From Candidatus Methanomethylophilaceae archaeon (lineage in GTDB: Archaea; Thermoplasmatota; Thermoplasmata; Methanomassiliicoccales; Methanomethylophilaceae), in assembly GCA_944320495.1 (NCBI GenBank), contig CALUHR010000005.1, positions 186,001-250,000 on the forward strand: DNA of 64,000 nt, written 5' to 3'. Both the position numbers and the translations under genes were made by a program. This document shows, in pieces, positions 1-7,411 of this stretch; positions within the stretch are counted from its first letter, which is position 1; each line of letters starts with the position of its first letter. Under the pieces are notes generated by a model. It saw only the letters and a program-made list of their open reading frames with translations. It searched no databases and was not told the DNA's origin.

Positions 1-645
1 TTGGTGATGTGGGACGGTATCGTTCACATCGACATAGGGCTAGTGTGTCTGGGCCCCAGCCACACCGTAACCTTCAACTCGAACGGAGGTTCCGATGTCC
101 CCAACCAGGTGACCGACTCCGACGGATACGTCATCGCCCCCGAGGACCCCGTCCTCGCGGGCCATGTGTTCGCGGGATGGTTCACCGACGACGGAGAGCC
201 CTTCGACTTCTCCCAGCCCGTGACATCGGACATCACCCTCCACGCCCAATGGGTCGACGAGCTCGTGTTCACCACGACTCCCACATCCAACGGCACGGTC
301 CAGTCCGTCCCGATGATGGAGGGCATGATCGTCTGCGACGCCACCCAATCTTCCGATTACACGTCCATCCTCTGGGACCTGGGGGACGGGACGTTCTCCA
401 CCAACACATACGTCACCCACAGCTACGCCTCTCCGGGGCAGTACACGGTGACGCTCACGGTCTTCAACGAACATGGGAGTGATACCACGGAATTCACTGT
501 GAACGTGCCCGAGGATGCCGGCAGGGGGGGGGGGGCAGTGACCTCTTGCCCTACGTTCTCGTCGCCATCCTGGCACTCGTATCGGGAGGTCTGGTCCTCA
601 GACGTCTCCTGTGAACTGATGACAAATGAGGGGGTGTTCCAGTGA
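1..645 (+). CDS. InlB-repeat/PKD surface protein, 5'-truncated, anchor out of frame
   Basis: The start lies outside the window. Residues about 20-85 form an InlB B-repeat/Flg_new unit (TVTFNSNGG ... FAGWF ... ITLHAQW). Residues about 95-168 form a PKD domain (LWDLGDG core, YTVTLTVFN strand). A Gly linker encoded by a 12-G tract follows. In the frame as sequenced, the tail after the tract is polar (AVTSCPTFSS...) and ends in a TGA that overlaps the GTG start of the next gene. In another frame the same DNA encodes a hydrophobic anchor (YVLVAILALVSGGLVLRRLL, stop at 612-614), like the anchor of the third gene. I read this as a cell-surface protein whose anchor is switched off by tract length; 10 or 13 Gs would restore it. 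Family assignment is firm; ligand unknown. Confidence 0.85.
   Translation: MVMWDGIVHIDIGLVCLGPSHTVTFNSNGGSDVPNQVTDSDGYVIAPEDPVLAGHVFAGWFTDDGEPFDFSQPVTSDITLHAQWVDELVFTTTPTSNGTVQSVPMMEGMIVCDATQSSDYTSILWDLGDGTFSTNTYVTHSYASPGQYTVTLTVFNEHGSDTTEFTVNVPEDAGRGGGAVTSCPTFSSPSWHSYREVWSSDVSCELMTNEGVFQ
524..535 (+). repeat. G12 homopolymer at PKD/anchor junction
   Basis: Twelve consecutive Gs. The bases after the run give anchor (SDLLPYVL...), immediate stop (CAG TGA) or polar extended tail, depending on run length modulo 3. The assembled length gives the extended tail. Confidence 0.9.
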
Positions 646-1964
646 ACACCCTCTCGAACCTCAAAACCATAGCCGTGGCCGCAATCGCGATCGTCTCGGC
701 GCTGATGTTCGTACCGATGATGTCGGACGATTCGGATGCGGTCACGGATCTCGGAGTTTACGCCCAAGAGGGGGAGAATGTCAGTTCTCCGACGGCGCTC
801 TACTCCGGCATCAATGTATGGACAACCGTAGCATTCGTTGACAACAACGAGGTTTACTACGTCTCCCCCGGATCGGAGATCACTTTCGTCATGAACGACA
901 TCGGGGGACTCACCATCGATTCGAAGGACAAACTCGGATTGAAGGAGGATTCGAGTGTTGGAATCTATGGCGGAATCAGCGGGACGATCACCGGCCAGGG
1001 GTATGTGGAGATCACAGCCGAGGGGGAGTTTTTCTCCAAGTTCTCGTTCTACGTCGCCTGCATCGACCCGAACGGCAGTTCCGATCTCGGAACATACGAT
1101 GGCGGACCCAACATGAGTTCGCCAGAGAAGACGTATTCCAAGATTGAAATACGTGGCTATACCGACTTTTGGAATTTGATCGACGGTTCGAATCTCGTCG
1201 TCTACGTCTCTGATGGGTCGGAGGTTTGGGTCCAGGGTGCCATAATGAGCACGAATCTGGAACGCAACGATCTGAATCTCTCCATTGCTGACATGGAGAT
1301 ATTGTATGGGACGGTCGAAGGCTATGGAACCACGATTTTCAGATCCGAGGCATCACTGTTCACGGTTGTGTGTATGGCCCCTACTCACACCGTCGTCTTT
1401 GACTCCGAAGGCGGTTCCAGTGTCCCCAATCAGGTAACCGACACAGACGGCATCGTCACCGCCCCCGAGGACCCCGTTCTCTCAGGATACATCTTCGGCG
1501 GCTGGTACACCGAGGACAACATCCCGTTCGACTTCTCCCAACCCATATCAGAGGACATAACGCTCCACGCCAAATGGATCGAGACACTCGTCTTCACCAC
1601 GGTTCCAACATCCAGCGGTACCGTCAAGGCCGTCCCGATGATGGCGGGAACCATCGTATGCGACGCATCCCAATCCAGCGACTACACGTCGATCCTCTGG
1701 GATCTCGGGGACGGGACCACATCCACCAACACGTATGTGACACACTACTACAGCCAGCCCGGGACCTATGAGGTAACCCTCACCGTCTTCAACGAACACG
1801 GAACGGATGTCACTACATACACTGTCGAGGTTCCCGAGAGCTCGACCGGGGGGGGGGGCATGACAACCTTCTCCTCTACATCGCAGTCGGACTGCTCGCA
1901 ACCATTCTCATCGCAGTCGTCGCATTGCGGTTGCTCTGACCACTCCATGGGGGCGGTCGCGTGA
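642..1964 (+). CDS. InlB-repeat/PKD surface protein, anchor out of frame
   Basis: The GTG start is preceded by a GAGGGGGTG Shine-Dalgarno-like stretch and overlaps the upstream stop (GTGA). It begins with a signal peptide (hydrophobic about 10-25, then SDDSDAV). Two tandem repeats of about 95 residues follow, each opening with DLGxY and SSP (about residues 33 and 147). Then come one InlB/Flg_new unit (about 250-312) and one PKD domain (about 325-400). After an 11-G tract the sequenced frame encodes a Ser/Gln-rich tail of about 32 residues, ending in a GTGA overlap with the next gene. The alternative frame encodes LLLYIAVGLLATILIAVVAL and stops at 1937-1939, a membrane anchor. Twelve or nine Gs would give the anchored form. 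Exported surface protein; partner unknown. Confidence 0.88.
   Translation: MNTLSNLKTIAVAAIAIVSALMFVPMMSDDSDAVTDLGVYAQEGENVSSPTALYSGINVWTTVAFVDNNEVYYVSPGSEITFVMNDIGGLTIDSKDKLGLKEDSSVGIYGGISGTITGQGYVEITAEGEFFSKFSFYVACIDPNGSSDLGTYDGGPNMSSPEKTYSKIEIRGYTDFWNLIDGSNLVVYVSDGSEVWVQGAIMSTNLERNDLNLSIADMEILYGTVEGYGTTIFRSEASLFTVVCMAPTHTVVFDSEGGSSVPNQVTDTDGIVTAPEDPVLSGYIFGGWYTEDNIPFDFSQPISEDITLHAKWIETLVFTTVPTSSGTVKAVPMMAGTIVCDASQSSDYTSILWDLGDGTTSTNTYVTHYYSQPGTYEVTLTVFNEHGTDVTTYTVEVPESSTGGGGMTTFSSTSQSDCSQPFSSQSSHCGCSDHSMGAVA
1848..1858 (+). repeat. G11 homopolymer at PKD/anchor junction
   Basis: Eleven Gs followed by CATGACAACC. Frames: GGC ATG ACA gives the extended polar tail (present state), CAT GAC AAC gives the anchor, GCA TGA gives an immediate stop. 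Confidence 0.9.
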
Positions 1965-3247
1965 CCGCCCCTGTAAACCTCAAGACGGCCTTCGTGACGA
2001 TTCTCGCTTTGGCATCCGCGATGGCGTTCGTCCCATTGATTGCGGACGATTCCGACGCGGTTACCGATCTCGGGACGTACGCTGGCGGGGAGAATCTCAG
2101 CACCCCAGACGCCGCCTATTCTGGGATAGTTATAAACAGCGTGGGAACAACGCTTCCCAGCAACAAGGTGTTCTACGTAACCATTGGTGCGGACGTGAGT
2201 CTGTCCCTTGGAGATGAGAATCAGAGTTTCGATTGTGAGAATAACGACCTCGGCCTGTACAATGACGACTTGTACGGCGGTGTCGATGGAACCGTCTCCG
2301 GGTACGGATGTGCGGAGATTTTTGCGGATTACAGTTACAGCAGATTCTACATCCTGATTGTCAGTCTCGATCCGAATGGAGTGACCGATCTGGGATCGTA
2401 CGACGGTTCGGTGAACGTCAGCAGCCCCACCGCCACATATTCTGGCATTACGAAGCACGGGGACTGGTTCGAGACGATTTACGTCTCGCTTGGTGCGGTC
2501 ATAGACGTCAGGGAGGAGAATGAACCGCTTGTTCTCTCCCTGTCGAACGATGACATGGGCATCTATGTCTGGACGGACAACAGCATCGACCAGCTCGGAG
2601 GCACGGTTTCAGCCTATGGTTCAACCGATGTGATGATCTCCTACTCTACGGGCGGTTACAGCTATACCATAACATGTCTAGAACCCATCAAAACATACAC
2701 CGTCATCTTTGATTCCAACGGCGGTTCCACAGTGGACAACTTCGTCACCGATGCCGACGGACTCGTCAAGGAACCCGACGACCCGGTCCTGGCGAACCAC
2801 ATCTTCGCAGGCTGGTACACGGACGATGGCGAACCCTTCGACTTCTCGCAGCCGATCTCCGAGGACATAACCCTCTATGCCCAGTGGGTGGACGAGCTCG
2901 TCTTCACCACCATTCCCACATCGGATGGCATCGTCAAGGCTGTTTCCAGTCTCGCAGGCACGATCCTCTGCGACGCCACGCTGTCCTCCGACTACACCTC
3001 CCTTCTCTGGGATCTCGGTGACGGAACGACATCGACCAACACCTACGTCACACACTACTATGGCGAACCGGGCCGGTACAAGGTGACTCTAACTGTTTTT
3101 AACGAACACGGGAGTGATACCACGGAATTCACAGTCAATGTGCCCGAAGAGTCCGTCGGGGGGGGGGGCAATGAACTCCTTCTCTACGCCGCAGTCGGAC
3201 TGCTGGCACTCGTCGCGGGAGGTCTGGTCGTTAGAAGGTTCCTCTGA
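1961..3247 (+). CDS. InlB-repeat/PKD surface protein, anchor in frame
   Basis: GTG start inside a GTGA overlap with the preceding gene; GGGCGGTCGC lies just upstream. The signal peptide is residues about 1-30. Two DLGxY-type repeats follow (about 32 and 145, both with SxPxxxYSGI), then an InlB/Flg_new unit (about 245-308) and a PKD domain (about 320-395, LWDLGDG). After the 11-G Gly linker the frame continues directly into a 20-residue hydrophobic helix (LLLYAAVGLLALVAGGLVV) and a basic RRFL end, the expected C-terminal membrane anchor. It is the only tract-bearing copy here in the anchored frame and is the reference for reading the others. Shifted to the next frame, the DNA stays open to a TGA overlapping the next ATG. 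Confidence 0.92.
   Translation: MTAPVNLKTAFVTILALASAMAFVPLIADDSDAVTDLGTYAGGENLSTPDAAYSGIVINSVGTTLPSNKVFYVTIGADVSLSLGDENQSFDCENNDLGLYNDDLYGGVDGTVSGYGCAEIFADYSYSRFYILIVSLDPNGVTDLGSYDGSVNVSSPTATYSGITKHGDWFETIYVSLGAVIDVREENEPLVLSLSNDDMGIYVWTDNSIDQLGGTVSAYGSTDVMISYSTGGYSYTITCLEPIKTYTVIFDSNGGSTVDNFVTDADGLVKEPDDPVLANHIFAGWYTDDGEPFDFSQPISEDITLYAQWVDELVFTTIPTSDGIVKAVSSLAGTILCDATLSSDYTSLLWDLGDGTTSTNTYVTHYYGEPGRYKVTLTVFNEHGSDTTEFTVNVPEESVGGGGNELLLYAAVGLLALVAGGLVVRRFL
3158..3168 (+). repeat. G11 homopolymer, anchor-on state
   Basis: Eleven Gs then CAATGAACTCC. GGC AAT GAA is the anchored frame (present). GCA ATG AAC is an extended polar frame open to 3276-3278. CAA TGA is an immediate stop. Confidence 0.9.
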
Positions 3248-3274
3248 TCTTGCTATGGCCGAGGGGGCGGTCGA

Positions 3275-4186
3275 ATGACCGCCTCTACAAACCTAAACAA
3301 GGGGATGTGCGGAATCGCCATCCTGGCTATCATCATTTCATCGTTGTCTGGGATGATTATGGTTTTCTCAGAAGATGGAGAAGCCGCTACGAGAGGTGGT
3401 TCTGGAACCCCCGAAGATCCATACTGGGGAACATTCGGTGGTCTGACAATTTATCTTCAGTGTAATCAGCACGATGGTGCCTATTTCCTCGTCGGCACCG
3501 TGTTCAGGTATGGTGAGCCATCTAGTGGTGAGGGATTCTATGACATATCTCCTGGATTTGGCCTAATCAGTGATGACTATACCATCGTAGGCACTGTGAC
3601 AAAGTCTGGGCAGTTCGATGCCCACCTCAAGAATCCAGCACAGGCCGATGAAATAACTCCAGCACACTTCACGATTTATTTCATAGACGAACCAGTCACA
3701 CCAACATATACAGTCGTCTTCAACTCCAACGGCGGATCGGACGTCCCCAACGCCACCACCGATGCCAGCGGCCTTGTCAAGGAACCCGACGATCCAGTCC
3801 TTGCGGATCACGTCTTCGCGGGCTGGTACACCAGCGACGGCGAGCCCTTTGACTTCTCCCAGCCCGTTACGGAGGACATAACCCTCCATGCACAGTGGGT
3901 CGACGAACTCGTGTTCACGACCATACCTACATCCGATGGCACCGTAAAGGCCGTGTCCGGCCTTGCAGGTACCATCCTCTGCGACGCAACCCTGTCCTCG
4001 GACTACACATCCCTTCTCTGGGACCTGGGCGACGGCACCTTCTCCGACAACACCTATGTCACGCACTACTACTCCGAACCCGGAACGTACACCGTGACCC
4101 TCACCGCGTACAATAACTACGGCACCGACGTCACGAAATTTACTGTCGAAGTGCCCGAGAATCTCGCTGGGGGGGGGGGGCAATGA
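3275..4186 (+). CDS. InlB-repeat/PKD surface protein, terminated just after G tract
   Basis: ATG start 28 nt after the previous stop, with GGGGGCGGTC upstream. It has a signal peptide (hydrophobic about 10-30) and an N-terminal region unlike the DLGxY repeats of its neighbours. One InlB/Flg_new unit (about 145-208, HVFAGWYT) and one PKD domain (about 220-290) follow. With 12 Gs the reading frame runs into CAA TGA right after the Gly linker, so the product as sequenced is a 303-residue secreted protein without anchor. With 11 Gs the frame would continue as NDSILLWVPVILLAAILAA and end RLL at 4260-4262. The third frame stays open and ends at a TGATG junction with the next gene. Confidence 0.87.
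   Translation: MTASTNLNKGMCGIAILAIIISSLSGMIMVFSEDGEAATRGGSGTPEDPYWGTFGGLTIYLQCNQHDGAYFLVGTVFRYGEPSSGEGFYDISPGFGLISDDYTIVGTVTKSGQFDAHLKNPAQADEITPAHFTIYFIDEPVTPTYTVVFNSNGGSDVPNATTDASGLVKEPDDPVLADHVFAGWYTSDGEPFDFSQPVTEDITLHAQWVDELVFTTIPTSDGTVKAVSGLAGTILCDATLSSDYTSLLWDLGDGTFSDNTYVTHYYSEPGTYTVTLTAYNNYGTDVTKFTVEVPENLAGGGGQ
4169..4180 (+). repeat. G12 homopolymer, immediate-stop state
   Basis: Twelve Gs followed by CAATGACAGC. The present length gives CAA TGA. One G fewer gives the anchor frame; one G more gives an open polar tail ending at 4282-4284. Confidence 0.9.
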
Positions 4187-4283
4187 CAGCATATTGCTGT
4201 GGGTCCCCGTCATCCTCCTGGCAGCCATCCTCGCCGCCGTGGTCATCACTCGGCTGCTCTGAACCCATTGCGGAGGTGGTCTG

Positions 4284-6155
4284 ATGGCCACCTCCGTCAA
4301 ACATCTCAGGGAATTCGCCGTCCTTGCGGTGGCGATTTGCTTGATTTCGATCATCTCCTTCGATGACGTGTCGGCGGATTCGGACGACTACTATCGCTAT
4401 GTCATTCATACCGATGGCACCATTGAGGGAAACTACACACCCATCGGAACATCATCGTCCACTGGCAGCTACACCAGCGTGAATGGTACGAACAGCGGGT
4501 CCTGGGCGTTCGACGAGGATGGATATGGCCCCTTCGGCTCGTTCTACGCGGCATTCGATCCTGCACAGGACAACAAGATGATTGGCCATCTGGATCCCGA
4601 TGACCTGACCAGGCTTGTCGATGGTACAAGCATTGCCGGACAACGGTACAATGTGATGTGGTGTCTCCCGACAGTGTACTGGCTCACGGATTCGAACGGG
4701 AATCTGATTCTCACCGACGACCCAGATGCTGGCGGAACTGCCTACGCGCACACCATAGATGGACACGTCTACGGCTACATCGGGATAGGAGTTTATGAGG
4801 CTAGCACTTGGACTGTCAATGGTAAGGCAATCTTAACATCATTCACAGAGATGGACCCAAGAACAGCTACAACACCAATCATCATGCGCGGTTGGGCAAA
4901 CAATCAACTTGTCAACACCTCTAATGACGAAACAAACGGTTGCGCCATGTTATGGAACTTCTACCAGTGGCAGTTGTATCGTTTCTGCGCTGTATCGGTT
5001 ATGGGATCTTGGAATTCCCAATCGGTTGCTGGGACTGGTAGTTTCAATTACAATAGATTCGATGGATATGCGGAAACCACGGGACAACTCGACAGCTCTG
5101 GACCTTACGCTGGAGACAAAACAACTGGCTCTGCAGGATATTGTACCCCCGTCAAGGTTTTCATCGAAAACGCATGGGGATCCACCGAAGAGTATGTTGA
5201 CGGCGTGGTAATTGATTCGCTCGAATACTATATCGATCAATCCGCGGTACCAACAGGAACAACGTCTGGAACATACATAACCAATCCGAATGGAAAACTA
5301 CCTCTGGGTTTAACTGGAGTGTATGCAGGCAGCCCCTCAACCGAAACCCAGATATGGGGTATGCCGACATCGATGGCGTCGACGCCTTTGCTATATGACG
5401 CGGCCATAACCACAAATGATACGGGAACACGCATCATGCTGGTTGGAGGCGCCCCCACAACTACGGATTCAATAATATCTGTCGCACAGTTCGGAGGCAT
5501 TTCGGCTATTAATTGCTCATACGTCGGGACATCCAGCATATATGTGGGGTCCCGTCTCGCCTTCGTCTTCGACGACGACCCATTCCAGCCCCAGACACAC
5601 ACCGTAACCTTCTCCACCGGTTCCTCCACCACCATCCCCTCCCAGATCATCGAATCCGGCCAGACCGCCCTCACACCCTCCAACCCCACCCTCGAAGGCT
5701 ACGTCTTCGACTGCTGGAGCACTTCCCCGACATCCCGCGTCCCCTACGACTTCAACACCCCCGTGACGCAGGACATCACCCTCTACGCCTTCTGGGTCGA
5801 GACCCTCGTCTTCACCACCACGCCCACCTCGCAGGGAACCGTCTCCGCCGTCCCGCGGATGGCCGGCACGATCCTCTGCGACGCGACGGGTTCCAGGGAT
5901 TACACGTCCCTGCTCTGGGACCTCGGCGACGGGACGCTCTCGACCGACAACTACGTCACCCACTACTACTCCGATCCGGGGACCTACACGGTCACGCTGA
6001 CCACGTACAACTCCCAGGGTGCGGACGTCACCACCTTCACCGTCGAGGTGCCAGAGGCACCCGGCGGGGAGGGCGACGGCGATCTCTTGCTCTGGGTCGC
6101 CATCGGGCTGTTGGTTTTACTGATAGTCGTCGTGGTGCTAGCGAGGATTCTATGA
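4284..6155 (+). CDS. InlB-repeat/PKD surface protein, permanently anchored
   Basis: ATG start preceded by GGAGGTGGT. The signal peptide is about residues 1-33. A unique central region of about 390 residues follows, locally lower in GC around 4.8-5.5 kb and without a recognised domain. The C-terminal module matches the upstream paralogues: InlB/Flg_new unit (about 435-510), PKD domain (about 525-598, LWDLGDG) and an anchor (LLLWVAIGLLVLLIVVVVLA, then RIL). The linker here is GGEGDGD, encoded without a long G run, so this last member cannot slip and is constitutively anchored. A perfect 13-bp terminator hairpin follows, making it the end of the array. Function beyond surface display is unknown. 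Confidence 0.9.
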   Translation: MATSVKHLREFAVLAVAICLISIISFDDVSADSDDYYRYVIHTDGTIEGNYTPIGTSSSTGSYTSVNGTNSGSWAFDEDGYGPFGSFYAAFDPAQDNKMIGHLDPDDLTRLVDGTSIAGQRYNVMWCLPTVYWLTDSNGNLILTDDPDAGGTAYAHTIDGHVYGYIGIGVYEASTWTVNGKAILTSFTEMDPRTATTPIIMRGWANNQLVNTSNDETNGCAMLWNFYQWQLYRFCAVSVMGSWNSQSVAGTGSFNYNRFDGYAETTGQLDSSGPYAGDKTTGSAGYCTPVKVFIENAWGSTEEYVDGVVIDSLEYYIDQSAVPTGTTSGTYITNPNGKLPLGLTGVYAGSPSTETQIWGMPTSMASTPLLYDAAITTNDTGTRIMLVGGAPTTTDSIISVAQFGGISAINCSYVGTSSIYVGSRLAFVFDDDPFQPQTHTVTFSTGSSTTIPSQIIESGQTALTPSNPTLEGYVFDCWSTSPTSRVPYDFNTPVTQDITLYAFWVETLVFTTTPTSQGTVSAVPRMAGTILCDATGSRDYTSLLWDLGDGTLSTDNYVTHYYSDPGTYTVTLTTYNSQGADVTTFTVEVPEAPGGEGDGDLLLWVAIGLLVLLIVVVVLARIL

Positions 6156-6159
6156 GAAC

Positions 6160-6189
6160 CCCGGGGGCGGGCGGATGCCCGCCCCCGGG
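6160..6189 (+). terminator. 13-bp perfect hairpin terminator
   Basis: Arms CCCGGGGGCGGGC / GCCCGCCCCCGGG with a GGAT loop, 4 nt after the stop of the anchored surface gene, followed by GAAACCC. It closes the five-gene array. Confidence 0.75.
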
Positions 6190-6214
6190 AAACCCTTTGA
6201 CCGTTCGTTCTCGG

Positions 6215-6255
6215 ATGTTAACATTTGTTGATATGATGTATACAAATGTTAACAT
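6215..6255. promoter_or_regulatory. 14-bp perfect inverted repeat
   Basis: ATGTTAACATTTGT / ACAAATGTTAACAT around a 13-nt AT-rich spacer; each arm contains its own palindrome TGTTAACA. It is AT-rich within GC-rich DNA and covers the 3' end of the DUF4238 frame. It could be an operator or a recombination or element end; nothing here decides. Confidence 0.5.
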
Positions 6256-7306
6256 TGGAACGGGACGAGAGATCATGTGCCAGCGCCCTGACGGGCGCCG
6301 GCATGGGAACATGGTTGTTGATCCCTTCGTTCCAACCGCCGGACCGCGTCCGGCGGAGGATCGACCGCCCGGCCCCTCGGGCATGAAGCCCGGGGCCGGA
6401 CGGCGTCAGCCGTCCCGCCCCTCGCTCGGACGGATCATAGTACTTGGAAGTTCTGCGAAGTCTCGTCATATACTCATACGCCAGATCGGATTCGGGATTC
6501 GATGGAATCTTATCAATCAAGTCCTGATTAATCTGGTCTGAACTTCTGGCCATAAGATATTCCAAGGCATAGTGGGTAGCTATACAATTGATCGCAATTG
6601 GATTCATCAGACCCGCGGTTTGACAGAACTCTCTTTGGAAGATCTCTGCGTCTTCCAGATTGAATATTGTGAATAATCCCCTCGGGGACAGTGGAAAGAT
6701 GTAGCCGTCCAAACACATGCCGCGCTCCCGATACTCCTTGCAATGTTTGTGAATGTCGAACAGGTTGCATGGCATCACGGGGAAATCGCAGGTTATTAGC
6801 GCATCATGTTCCCACGATACGAACGAACACCCGTAGCTCTCCATCGGTTTCCCCGCGAGTTCCTTCTCAGAGCTGTCTATGGCCATCTGTCTCAGACGGC
6901 GGTTTGTCTCACAGATCCTGCTCTCATATTCCGGCCCGAACCTGTCGTCGTAGAATATGTCGGTGGCGGGGGATCTCGCAATCATTAGACTCGCGTATCT
7001 CAGAACCTTGCGCCATTGCTCCCAGTCCGTGATGGTTCCCTAAAGCATACCATCTATCATCGGTTCGCATTCACGCTCTATCCTCGCGATGTCTTTCTCG
7101 GTGAAGTTGATTGGACGATCCTTGGATTCATAGAGTTTCTCTATGAACAACACATTGTTCGGCGACGTGAGGAATCCTCTCCTTCTGCGTGTGTTGTAGA
7201 AGTAGACCTTTCCCTTCGCAGATCCGTCCTAGCTGGCGAATCTCTCCATGTACGCCTGAGGGATGAAGTGGGATCTCCGTGTGGGATTCTGGGCGTTCGT
7301 AGGCAT
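6218..7306 (-). CDS. DUF4238 protein with two in-frame TAG codons
   Basis: One continuous minus-strand frame starts at ATG 7306 (MPTNAQNPTRRSHFIPQAYM; the HFIPQxYxxxF motif is the DUF4238 hallmark). Its only interruptions are TAG at 7229-7231 (codon 26) and TAG at 7040-7042 (codon 89). Between and after them the sequence is protein-like: GKVYFYNTRRR, NVLFIEKLYE, FTEKDIARIE, then a long helical region. A TATA box (CCTTTATACC on the minus strand, 7331-7340) lies about 25 nt before the start, indicating an intact leaderless promoter. If UAG is read as pyrrolysine, this is a full-length protein of about 360 residues; otherwise it is a pseudogene with two amber mutations. The last 60 or so residues run through GC hairpins and an inverted repeat and look non-native, so the 3' end may be truncated. 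DUF4238 function is unknown. Confidence 0.65.
6369..6415. terminator. Two adjacent perfect hairpins
   Basis: CCGGCCCC/GGGGCCGG (with an inner GGGC stem) is followed at once by GGACGGC-GTCA-GCCGTCC. They lie inside the C-terminal tail of the DUF4238 frame, so they probably mark the true end of that gene. Confidence 0.45.
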
Positions 7307-7330
7307 ATCCTCATCCACCGGGGGTCGCAG

Positions 7331-7340
7331 GTATAAAGGA
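7331..7340. promoter_or_regulatory. Shared TATA element, GTATAAAGG / CCTTTATAC
   Basis: Read on the minus strand it sits about 25 nt before the DUF4238 start; read on the plus strand it sits about 72 nt before the giant adhesin start at 7412. It may serve both divergent genes. Confidence 0.5.
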
Positions 7341-7411
7341 ATCGACCGACTGGTTCTGGCAGCATATTCCGAGAATCCGTTCGAACGAAGTTCAACGGAG
7401 CAATTGTCTCT

